DNA of 5,124 nucleotides, taken from the NCBI GenBank assembly GCA_029549705.1, contig JAKPIR010000021.1, positions 1-5,124 on the forward strand, in the 5' to 3' direction. Shown piece by piece: positions 1 through 5,124 of this stretch. A program made the translations under genes and the position numbers. The stretch is from Pseudomonadota bacterium (GTDB lineage: Bacteria; Pseudomonadota; Gammaproteobacteria; Burkholderiales; Methylophilaceae). The first letter of the stretch is position 1. Each line of letters begins with the position of its first letter. The notes under the pieces are model-generated. The model made no database searches, was not told the origin of the DNA, and saw only the letters and a list, made by a program, of their open reading frames with translations.

Positions 1-408
1 GATGCACAAGCTTCACTTGATGTGGGCTGTAAATTTCCTGTGAGTCCAGGCTATACCACAGAGCTTGGCCAATTTGCGCGTAAAATTGGCTTGTCTTTAT
101 TGCCAGGCGTTTCAACAGGTTCAGAAATCATGACCGCTAACGCGGACGATTATTATTTCTTGAAATTATTCCCGGCAGTGGCAGTGGGCGGCATCAACTT
201 ACTTAAAGGCTTTGCAGGGCCCTTTGGTGATGTAAAATTCTGCCCAACGGGCGGTGTTACAGTTGAATCTGCGCCACAATTCTTAAGCTTGCCAAACGTG
301 GTGGTGTGTGGCGGCACATGGCTTACCCCAGCTGATGCTGTGGCGCGTAAAGATTGGGCGCACATTACCAAATTAGCGAAGGAAGCAAGCGCGATTAAAG
401 CCGCGTAG
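1..408 (+). CDS. eda: KDPG aldolase (2-dehydro-3-deoxyphosphogluconate aldolase), 3' part
   Basis: This is the C-terminal 135 codons of a class I aldolase that cleaves 2-keto-3-deoxy-6-phosphogluconate to pyruvate and glyceraldehyde 3-phosphate in the cytoplasm (Entner-Doudoroff pathway, or the cleavage branch of the RuMP cycle in methylotrophs). The frame is open from base 1, so the gene enters from outside the window; an internal ATG/GTG start would be false. Visible family motifs are VSPG (bases 40-51), LPGVSTGSE, the Schiff-base lysine in FLKLFP (AAA at 163-165), the phosphate-binding stretch KFCPTGG and the C-terminal GGTWLTPADAV followed by ITKLAKEA. Against E. coli Eda (about 213 residues, Lys133), roughly 75-80 N-terminal residues are missing, including the region of the catalytic glutamate. 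A strong terminator follows 38 bp after the stop, so eda is the last gene of its transcription unit. The edd gene may lie upstream, but that is not visible. The KDPG aldolase assignment is firm; the related KHG aldolase activity of this family cannot be excluded. Confidence 0.95.
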   Translation, partial: DAQASLDVGCKFPVSPGYTTELGQFARKIGLSLLPGVSTGSEIMTANADDYYFLKLFPAVAVGGINLLKGFAGPFGDVKFCPTGGVTVESAPQFLSLPNVVVCGGTWLTPADAVARKDWAHITKLAKEASAIKAA

Positions 409-446
409 ACCGCCACGTGAACACGCACAAAAATGCGTAATCGTGT

Positions 447-476
447 AAGGGCTTGGCATTTGCCTAGCCCTTTTTT
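447..476 (+). terminator. Intrinsic terminator of eda
   Basis: The arms AAGGGCTTGGC (447-457) and GCCTAGCCCTT (462-472) form an 11-bp stem with a single T-T mismatch, closed by a four-base loop (ATTT). A run of six T (471-476) starts within the base of the 3' arm. This is a textbook Rho-independent terminator 38 bp after the eda stop. It separates eda from the envelope operon downstream. Confidence 0.9.
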
Positions 477-490
477 CATGAGGAAATTTA

Positions 491-507
491 GTGCATACGA
501 TATGCAC
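491..507. repeat. Short perfect inverted repeat (possible operator)
   Basis: GTGCATA (491-497) and TATGCAC (501-507) are perfect reverse complements separated by CGA, giving a 17-bp dyad. It lies just past the eda terminator and about 150 bp upstream of the HAD start codon. The size and symmetry suit a homodimeric repressor site, but no matching -35/-10 pair could be recognised next to it and no second copy was noticed in the window. The symmetry is seen directly; an operator role is only a possibility. Confidence 0.35.
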
Positions 508-540
508 CAACGCTTGTCATCATGGCCTGTTTTGCTCCGA

Positions 541-589
541 GAAAAAATAAATGCTCTGGAAGCCTTTATTTATAAGGCTTCCAGAGCAT
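541..589 (-). terminator. Perfect 16-bp inverted repeat, terminator-like on the minus strand
   Basis: ATGCTCTGGAAGCCTT (551-566) and AAGGCTTCCAGAGCAT (574-589) pair without mismatch around a seven-base AT-only loop. The bases before the left arm are gaaaaaataa (541-550). Read on the minus strand, the stem is therefore followed by TTATTTTTTC, a good U-tract. On the plus strand the stem is followed by C and six A, so it should not terminate plus-strand transcription efficiently. No convincing minus-strand gene ends here, because the plus-strand HAD gene occupies the DNA that would have to encode it. It could instead be a barrier to antisense transcription, the end of an unannotated antisense RNA, a relic of a lost gene, or a palindromic repeat element. 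Confidence 0.6.
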
Positions 590-612
590 CAAAAAAGGTT
601 GTGGATGAAAAT

Positions 613-634
613 GATGCTAGAAACAGCATTTTTT
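613..634 (+). terminator. Weak hairpin followed by a T-run
   Basis: ATGCT (614-618) can pair with AGCAT (625-629) around a six-base loop, with an extra G-T pair at the base, and six T follow (629-634). The stem is short and only moderately GC-rich, so it would be a weak terminator at best. It lies 26 bp upstream of the HAD start codon, where a partial terminator or attenuator could set operon read-through. It may equally be chance in AT-rich DNA. Confidence 0.2.
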
Positions 635-648
635 GTAATAAATTGTTT

Positions 649-653
649 AGGAA
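649..653 (+). promoter_or_regulatory. Ribosome binding site that decides a TTG start
   Basis: AGGAA ends seven bases before the TTG at 660-662, an ideal spacing. The only nearby in-frame ATG (690-692) has an A/T-only stretch upstream with no Shine-Dalgarno sequence. It would also start the protein only three residues before the catalytic DxD. This site therefore supports the TTG initiation codon. Confidence 0.7.
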
Positions 654-659
654 TCACGT

Positions 660-1322
660 TTGAAAATTGATTTAAAAAAATATAAATCCATGGTATTTGA
701 TTGTGATGGCGTCGTCCTTGATTCAAATGTGGTGAAAACCGAAGCTTACTTTCGTACAGCCAAAAACCTAGGTGCAACAGACGCACAGGCGCAGGCATTG
801 GTGGATTATCATGTAAAATTAGGTGGAATTTCACGTTACCACAAGTTTGAGTGGTATTTGCGCGAGGTGCTAAATCAGCCAGTGACCGTGCAAGCGGTTC
901 AGGCGTTATTGGACGAATTTGCGCGCGAATTGGAAGTTGGTTTGATGACGTGTGCAGTGGCCGAGGGTCTGGAGGATTTGCGAAGCGCAACGCCACAGGC
1001 CAACTGGATGATACTTTCAGGTGGCGACCAAGAAGAGATTCGAGCGTTATTTGCCAAGCGTGATTTAGCCAAGTATTTTGATGGTGGATTATTTGGCAGC
1101 CCGGATAATAAGGACACCGTACTAGCACGTGAAATCGCCTCCGGTCATTTGCAGTTTCCAGCGCTTTTTATTGGCGACAGTAAATATGATTTTGAGGCCG
1201 CCACCCGCGCGGGATTGGACTTTGTGTTTTTAAGTGACTGGACTGAGGTGGCTGATTGGCGAAGTTATTGTGCTCAAAATAATATTGTAGTGCAAGGTTC
1301 GATATTGCAATTATGCCACTAG
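660..1322 (+). CDS. HAD-superfamily phosphatase/hydrolase of the envelope operon
   Basis: This 220-residue soluble protein is probably a cytoplasmic phosphomonoesterase acting on a small phosphorylated metabolite. All four HAD motifs are visible: the nucleophile motif VFDCDG (Asp14, Asp16), motif II ILSGG (Ser120), the motif III lysine in SPDNKD (Lys151) and motif IV IGDSKYD (Asp173, Asp177). A helical cap of about 90 residues between motifs I and II fits a subfamily I hydrolase of the phosphoglycolate phosphatase/beta-phosphoglucomutase type. Length is normal for the group. TTG is chosen as start because AGGAA lies seven bases upstream and homologues usually carry about ten residues before the DxD strand. 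It is the first gene of a five-gene run and is followed 38 bp later by the GT2. Its position suggests a sugar-phosphate substrate linked to sugar-nucleotide or glycan synthesis, but the motifs do not specify one. The catalytic class is well supported; the substrate is unknown. Confidence 0.88.
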   Translation: MKIDLKKYKSMVFDCDGVVLDSNVVKTEAYFRTAKNLGATDAQAQALVDYHVKLGGISRYHKFEWYLREVLNQPVTVQAVQALLDEFARELEVGLMTCAVAEGLEDLRSATPQANWMILSGGDQEEIRALFAKRDLAKYFDGGLFGSPDNKDTVLAREIASGHLQFPALFIGDSKYDFEAATRAGLDFVFLSDWTEVADWRSYCAQNNIVVQGSILQLCH

Positions 1323-1347
1323 ATGCTGATGATTAATTTTCTGATTT

Positions 1348-1351
1348 GGAA
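1348..1351 (+). promoter_or_regulatory. Ribosome binding site for the GT2 gene
   Basis: GGAA lies nine bases before the ATG at 1361. A longer in-frame reading from TTG at 1346 would add five residues, but its start would overlap this site and it has no Shine-Dalgarno of its own. The ATG also gives the usual short lead into the first Rossmann strand (SVVVPVRNE). This makes 1361 the preferred start. Confidence 0.55.
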
Positions 1352-1360
1352 CATGAAATA

Positions 1361-2098
1361 ATGTCAAATTTTGTTCAACCCCAACAATTATCCGTGGTCG
1401 TGCCGGTTCGCAATGAACAAGACAATGTGGCAAGTTTGATTGCTGAAATCAATGCCGCACTGCAGCCCGTCATACGGCACGAGATTATTTATGTAGACGA
1501 TGGCAGTACTGACGGCACCTATGGAACATTGAAGGAGCTGCAACGTCAATATACGCAGCTGAGAATTGTGCGTCACGCAAAAAGTTGTGGCCAAAGTACT
1601 GCAGTAAGAACAGGCGTTAAATTGGCCAAATTTGACTGGATTGCAACTTTGGATGGTGATGGTCAGAATAACCCTGCGGATATTCCAAAATTATTATCCG
1701 CTTTGGCTGAGGGCGTAGAACTCGTGGGTGGCAACAGACGACAAAGCCGTCGTGATACTTGGATTAAACGCGTGTCTTCAGTAATCGCCAACACCGTGCG
1801 TTCTAACATGCTAAAAGATGACACGCCGGATACTGGCTGTGGCTTAAAAATGTTCTCACGCGCAGCTTATCTGGATTTACCCTATTTTGACCATATGCAC
1901 CGTTTTTTACCGGCGCTCATCAAGCGCCGCGGTGGAAAAGTAGTGTCTGTGCATGTCAGCCACCGTAATCGTGAGCATGGCAAATCAAACTATGGCACAC
2001 TTGACAGGCTGATGGTGGGAATCGTGGACTTGTTTGGTGTAGCATGGTTGCAACGTCGCGCAAAAATACCGCAAGTAGCAGAAGATGAGGTGGTTTAA
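1361..2098 (+). CDS. Family 2 glycosyltransferase, DPMS/ArnC-like (polyprenyl-phosphate sugar synthase)
   Basis: This 245-residue GT-A fold enzyme probably moves a sugar from a nucleotide donor to undecaprenyl phosphate on the cytoplasmic face of the inner membrane. Visible motifs in order are the first strand SVVVPVRNEQDNV (11-23), the nucleotide-binding IIYVDDGSTDGT (42-53), the metal-binding DxD in LDGDGQ (Asp98, Asp100), DTGCGLKMF (157-165), HRFLPAL (180-186) and the basic RNREHGKSNYG (202-212). The last two are typical of dolichyl-phosphate-mannose synthase-like GT2s. Unlike GtrB or ArnC, there are no two C-terminal transmembrane helices; only one hydrophobic or amphipathic stretch (about 217-230) precedes a short charged tail, so the protein is probably peripheral. 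The ATG at 1361 overlaps the stop (TAA 1359-1361) of a 12-codon reading frame. The next gene begins two bases after this stop, indicating translational coupling with the membrane partner. The family is firm; donor sugar and lipid acceptor are inferred. Confidence 0.92.
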   Translation: MSNFVQPQQLSVVVPVRNEQDNVASLIAEINAALQPVIRHEIIYVDDGSTDGTYGTLKELQRQYTQLRIVRHAKSCGQSTAVRTGVKLAKFDWIATLDGDGQNNPADIPKLLSALAEGVELVGGNRRQSRRDTWIKRVSSVIANTVRSNMLKDDTPDTGCGLKMFSRAAYLDLPYFDHMHRFLPALIKRRGGKVVSVHVSHRNREHGKSNYGTLDRLMVGIVDLFGVAWLQRRAKIPQVAEDEVV

Positions 2099-2100
2099 TC

Positions 2101-2442
2101 ATGCAAATTGTGAATGACGGCATTGGATTGTATTTTTCGCACATTATCAATGCGCTAAATAACTATATTGCGGGCATGCCAACTTCAGATTTGATCTGGA
2201 TTGGGGTGGGGCTTGTTGGGCAGTGCTTGTTTATGATGCGTTTTATTGTGCAGTGGATACACAGCGAGCGTCATCAGCAAAGCTTAATTCCTGTCAGTTT
2301 CTGGTATCTGAGTCTGATGGGCGGTTTGATTGTATTGGCGTATGGAATACATCGTATTGACCCGGTGATTATACTAGGTCAGCTGCCGGGCACAATTGTA
2401 TACGTTCGCAATTTGATGCTCATTCATAAAAATGGCAAATAG
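2101..2442 (+). CDS. Small LAB_N-domain membrane protein, candidate lipid-linked sugar flippase
   Basis: This 113-residue inner-membrane protein matches the LAB_N domain (lipid A-disaccharide synthase N-terminal domain, Pfam PF07578), which also occurs fused to some LpxB proteins; no LpxB catalytic part is present here. About 30 N-terminal residues precede three hydrophobic segments (about 31-50, 62-82 and 88-107). Signature residues are GQCLFMMRFIVQWIHSE (40-56), SLIPVSFWYLSLMGG (61-75), DPVIILGQ (87-94) and IVYVRNL (99-105). The fold is grouped with PQ-loop/MtN3-type half transporters, which is why a membrane-translocation role is plausible. The start is well set: GAGGT at 2087-2091 lies nine bases before the ATG, and the ATG follows the GT2 stop by two bases. 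It sits between the GT2 and the GT-C transferase, the slot held by small flippase subunits such as ArnE/ArnF or GtrA in comparable clusters. Domain identity is confident. The flippase function is inference; a scaffold role for the GT2 is an alternative. Confidence 0.9.
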   Translation: MQIVNDGIGLYFSHIINALNNYIAGMPTSDLIWIGVGLVGQCLFMMRFIVQWIHSERHQQSLIPVSFWYLSLMGGLIVLAYGIHRIDPVIILGQLPGTIVYVRNLMLIHKNGK

Positions 2443-2469
2443 TGTTATTCAATCAAATGGCTTAACGTG

Positions 2470-3909
2470 ATGAATCTATCTGCAACTAACACGTATCAGC
2501 GACTTTTAATCGCTAGCGCTATTATTAGCTTATTACTTGTGTTCTGGGGACTCGGGTCAATTGACTTGATTTCATTGAATGAAGGCCGACGTGCTTTGGC
2601 CATCAAGGAAATGTTTGAAAGTGGAAATTGGCTGTTGCCAACACTCAACGGCGAACTCTACCTGACTAAACCACCATTGTTATATTGGATTTCGCTAATG
2701 ATATCCAGCCTAGTGGGAGCGGTGAATGAATGGACGCTCAGATTGCCATCAGCATTTGCCGCGCTCATCACCTTATGGATGACATATCGTTATACGCTGA
2801 ACAGGTTTGGCGCATGGCCGGCCCTTTTTAGCGTGCAGATATTAATGGCAAATCTCGGATTTGCCATGCTGGCAAGACGAGTTGAAATTGAAATGTTACT
2901 GACGGCCCTCTGCGTTGGCGCCGTATTCTCTGCACTTAAATACCTAGATCAACCAGCTAAACGCGGCTGGATTTATCTAAGTTATGTCTTGCTTGCATTA
3001 GCCGTGCTCACCAAAGGCCCTGTTGCTTTACTGTTTGTTACGCTACCGCTTATTGTGGCCGCTGTCTGGACAAAAGACAGCCAAGTTAGGCAAACGCTCA
3101 CCCACTATAAAGGTTGGATTTTATTTTTTATCGTTGCGCTATCTTGGTATCTGGTGGTGTCACTGCAGTTGGGTTTTGATATTTGGTCAACAATCGCTAA
3201 ACGAGATATGTTGGAAAAAATGCAGGCGGAGGAAGTTGCCAAACCCTTATTGAGCTATCTGGGCTGGATAATGGTTGATTTTCTATTGTTAGTGGCTTTG
3301 TTGTTAATACGTTCGCGCGAACTGTTGGGCACTTTCAAAGCGAAGAATGATTTGAAAGTGTTGCTTTGCGCTGTAGTGGTGCCGCTACTGGTGTTTTCTC
3401 TGTTTAGTAATAAACATGCAAAGTATTTGCTGCCGATTTATCCACTAGTCACAATCATTTTAGGCGTCCAGTTGGCAAAATTATTTGATAAATCTAAGCA
3501 GCCACTTAAAAAACTAATCCTTACCTTGAGCATTTTGTTGCCGCTGATACTGGCTTGTTTTTATATGTTTGTTGAGTCGCGGGTTTTTGCTTACCGTACT
3601 TCAGCCTTTGCACAGATAAATGATTGGGAAAAAACAATCACGCCCAATACACTCTACACCTACGGTAAAACCGATAGTCGCATTATTTATTATGCCTACA
3701 CGCCCATCAAAACCATAGAACCTAACGCGTTGAAAGGGTTTTTGGATGAAAAGAAATCATTTCTTCTTTTAGTTGAGGATGACGAAGCAAGCAACCTGCA
3801 ATTATTGGCAGGTTGTAAAGTTAAGGAGTTTAAGCCTTACCTTAAAAAGAAAAAATCTTTAGTGGTTTTTGGTTTTGGTGATGCTTGCCCTCAGTTAAAT
3901 CATTATTAA
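2470..3909 (+). CDS. GT-C membrane glycosyltransferase, ArnT/PMT-like (GT39)
   Basis: This 479-residue polytopic inner-membrane protein should transfer a sugar from a polyprenyl-phosphate carrier to a periplasmic acceptor such as lipid A, LPS core or protein. A first helix (about 11-29) leads into the large periplasmic loop, with LNEGRRALAIKEM (36-48), SGNWLLPTLNG (51-61) and TKPPLLYW (66-73), the hallmark region of the ArnT/PMT_2 group. About ten further hydrophobic segments follow up to residue 368, including TKGPVALL (181-188) and KHAKYLLPIYPL (315-326). A soluble C-terminal part of about 105 residues closes the protein. Length is somewhat below typical ArnT (about 550), mainly at the C-terminus. 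Canonical ArnT has an Asp-Glu pair in the first loop and Glu before the Lys-Pro-Pro; here these read Asn37-Glu38 and Thr66-Lys67. This points to a subfamily with another sugar or acceptor. ATG 2470 and the adjacent GTG 2467 are both possible starts; the ribosome site is weak. It lies 27 bp after the LAB_N gene. Confidence 0.88.
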   Translation: MNLSATNTYQRLLIASAIISLLLVFWGLGSIDLISLNEGRRALAIKEMFESGNWLLPTLNGELYLTKPPLLYWISLMISSLVGAVNEWTLRLPSAFAALITLWMTYRYTLNRFGAWPALFSVQILMANLGFAMLARRVEIEMLLTALCVGAVFSALKYLDQPAKRGWIYLSYVLLALAVLTKGPVALLFVTLPLIVAAVWTKDSQVRQTLTHYKGWILFFIVALSWYLVVSLQLGFDIWSTIAKRDMLEKMQAEEVAKPLLSYLGWIMVDFLLLVALLLIRSRELLGTFKAKNDLKVLLCAVVVPLLVFSLFSNKHAKYLLPIYPLVTIILGVQLAKLFDKSKQPLKKLILTLSILLPLILACFYMFVESRVFAYRTSAFAQINDWEKTITPNTLYTYGKTDSRIIYYAYTPIKTIEPNALKGFLDEKKSFLLLVEDDEASNLQLLAGCKVKEFKPYLKKKKSLVVFGFGDACPQLNHY

Positions 3910-3922
3910 TAGAGTTTTAAAT

Positions 3923-5124
3923 ATGAAAATTACAGTCATTGGCACAGGGTATGTAGGTTTGGTTTCTGGCACTTGCCTAGCGGAAGTTGGCAATGATGTG
4001 TTATGTCTGGATGTTGACCCCGCTAAAATCAGGATTCTAGAAGAAGGCGGCATTCCTATTCATGAGCCAGGTCTGCTTGAGATGGTAAGACGAAACAAGG
4101 AAGCTGGTCGGCTGAAGTTTACGACGGATATTAAGCAAGCTGTAGATTTTGGTGACGTGCAGTTTATAGCGGTAGGCACGCCGCCCGATGAAGATGGCTC
4201 GGCAGATTTACAGTATGTCGTTGCCGCAGCGCGGAATATCGGTAAATACATGACCACACATAAAATCGTTGTAGACAAATCTACAGTGCCAGTAGGTACG
4301 GCAGATAGAGTGAGTGCTGCGCTGGCAGAAGAACTGGCTTTACGTGACGCTAAAGTCACTTTCAGCGTAGTGTCAAATCCAGAGTTTCTGAAAGAGGGCG
4401 CAGCAATTGATGATTTTATGCGACCTGACCGCATTGTGATTGGCGTGGCAGATGAGCATAGCCAAGAGGTGATGCGTTCGCTTTATGCGCCATTTCAGCG
4501 CAACCATGAGCGCTTAGTGGTTATGGATGTTCGTTCAGCTGAGTTGACCAAATATGCAGCGAATGCCATGTTGGCAACACGTATCAGTTTTATGAATGAG
4601 CTCGCTAATCTTGCTGAGATTTTAGGTGCCGATATTGAGCATGTGCGAAAAGGCATAGGGTCTGACCCCAGAATTGGCTACGACTTCTTGTACCCGGGTT
4701 GCGGGTACGGAGGCTCATGCTTTCCTAAAGATGTAAAAGCATTGATTAAGATAGGAAAAGCGCATCAGTATGATTTAAAAGTGTTGAATGCGGTCGAAGA
4801 AGCCAACGATAAACAAAAACATGTCTTAACCGAAAAAATAAGAAAACATTACGGATCTGACCTCGCGGGAAAACACTTTGCACTCTGGGGTCTGGCATTC
4901 AAACCGAACACAGATGATATGCGTGAAGCAGCAAGCCGTGTTCTTATTCAGGACTTGTTGAAGGCAGGTGCAACTGTTTGCGCCTATGACCCTGTTGCAA
5001 TGGCTGAAGCAAAGCGTATATTCAAAGAAACCAAGGAATTGAGTTTTGCCAAATCACAAAATCAGGCGCTCGATAATGCAGATGCGTTGGTGATTGTGAC
5101 AGAATGGAAAGAGTTCAGAAGCCC
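3923..5124 (+). CDS. ugd: UDP-glucose 6-dehydrogenase, 5' part
   Basis: This cytoplasmic enzyme oxidises UDP-glucose to UDP-glucuronate with two NAD+. UDP-glucuronate feeds glucuronate-containing polysaccharides and, through ArnA, UDP-Ara4N. The frame opens at ATG 3923, with AGAG eight bases upstream, and stays open to the window end: 400 complete codons plus two bases, so about 40-50 residues are missing relative to the usual 440 or so. The N-terminal Rossmann motif is ITVIGTGYVGLVSGTCLAE (3-21), with Asp30 ending the second strand. Then come HEPGLLE (47-53), VGTPPDEDGSADL (84-96), DKSTVPVGT (118-126), NPEFLKEGAAIDDFMRPDR (152-170), ELTKYAANAMLATRISFMNE (207-226) and the catalytic GYGGSCFPKDV with Cys266 (TGC 4718-4720). 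WGLAFKPNTDDMREA and the C-terminal UDP-binding domain follow. No catalytic residue appears lost. It starts 13 bp after the GT-C gene, in line with co-transcription. Confidence 0.96.
   Translation, partial: MKITVIGTGYVGLVSGTCLAEVGNDVLCLDVDPAKIRILEEGGIPIHEPGLLEMVRRNKEAGRLKFTTDIKQAVDFGDVQFIAVGTPPDEDGSADLQYVVAAARNIGKYMTTHKIVVDKSTVPVGTADRVSAALAEELALRDAKVTFSVVSNPEFLKEGAAIDDFMRPDRIVIGVADEHSQEVMRSLYAPFQRNHERLVVMDVRSAELTKYAANAMLATRISFMNELANLAEILGADIEHVRKGIGSDPRIGYDFLYPGCGYGGSCFPKDVKALIKIGKAHQYDLKVLNAVEEANDKQKHVLTEKIRKHYGSDLAGKHFALWGLAFKPNTDDMREAASRVLIQDLLKAGATVCAYDPVAMAEAKRIFKETKELSFAKSQNQALDNADALVIVTEWKEFRS

Noticed and set aside
423..438. A 5-bp hairpin ACGCA/TGCGT upstream of the eda terminator.
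   Set aside because: It is too short to be meaningful next to the much stronger hairpin at 447-472.
153..479. A 108-codon minus-strand frame opposite eda.
   Set aside because: It is an antisense shadow of a firmly identified KDPG aldolase and extends across the eda terminator.
477..659. A sigma70 promoter for the HAD-ugd operon.
   Set aside because: Candidates such as TTGTCA at 514-519 and TAATAA at 636-641 lack a partner hexamer at 16-18 bp spacing. A promoter is expected here but cannot be placed from the sequence alone.
433..663. A plus-strand open frame of 76 codons (61 from ATG 478) ending in TGA that overlaps the HAD TTG start.
   Set aside because: Its first ATG lies upstream of the eda terminator and the next falls right after the T-tract, both without a ribosome site. 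It runs through the 7-bp dyad, the 16-bp hairpin and the weak hairpin, and its product resembles no family I know. The TTGA overlap with the HAD start is suggestive but not enough.
589..1128. A 179-codon minus-strand open frame whose stop coincides with the minus-strand hairpin.
   Set aside because: It lies antisense to the HAD gene, whose four catalytic motifs are intact. The translation is low in complexity, rich in Pro, His and Arg, and matches no family. The coincidence with the hairpin was the only reason to consider it.
4060..4434. A 124-codon minus-strand frame opposite ugd.
   Set aside because: It is a Ser/Ala/Thr-rich shadow of the well-conserved UDP-glucose dehydrogenase, with no motif of its own.
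4690..4708. A 7-bp inverted repeat GTACCCG/CGGGTAC with a five-base loop inside ugd.
   Set aside because: It falls in the codons of the invariant YPGCGYGG segment just before the catalytic cysteine. Codon constraint explains it, and no U-tract follows.

Overview
The window looks like the chromosome of a Gram-negative bacterium of moderate GC content. It joins the end of a central-carbon gene to the start of an envelope-glycan operon, all on the + strand. The KDPG aldolase and the sugar-transfer genes together suggest a betaproteobacterium, perhaps a methylotroph of the Methylophilaceae. That placement is an impression from protein style, not a search result.

Region 1 (1-476) holds the 3' part of eda (KDPG aldolase), closed by a clear intrinsic terminator. 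Region 2 (477-659) is intergenic. It has no well-supported gene but is rich in dyad symmetry: a 7-bp inverted repeat at 491-507, a perfect 16-bp inverted repeat at 551-589 whose U-tract lies on the minus strand, and a weak hairpin with a T-run at 613-634. I could not identify a convincing sigma70 promoter there.

Region 3 (660-5124) is a tightly packed run of five co-directional genes with gaps of 38, 2, 27 and 13 bp, very probably one operon. They are a HAD-superfamily phosphatase (TTG start), a DPMS/ArnC-like family 2 glycosyltransferase, a three-helix LAB_N-domain membrane protein, a GT-C (ArnT/PMT-like, GT39) membrane glycosyltransferase, and UDP-glucose 6-dehydrogenase, which runs off the window end.

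The middle three genes fit a lipid-linked monosaccharide transfer pathway. The GT2 would load a sugar onto undecaprenyl phosphate at the cytoplasmic face. The small LAB_N protein, which resembles half-transporter folds, would help it cross the membrane. The GT-C enzyme would then transfer it to a periplasmic acceptor such as lipid A, LPS core or a protein. Ugd would supply UDP-glucuronate, the precursor of UDP-Ara4N and other acidic sugars. The division of labour resembles ArnC/ArnEF/ArnT or GtrB/GtrA/Gtr, with a LAB_N protein in the flippase slot. That role, the sugar and the acceptor are inference.
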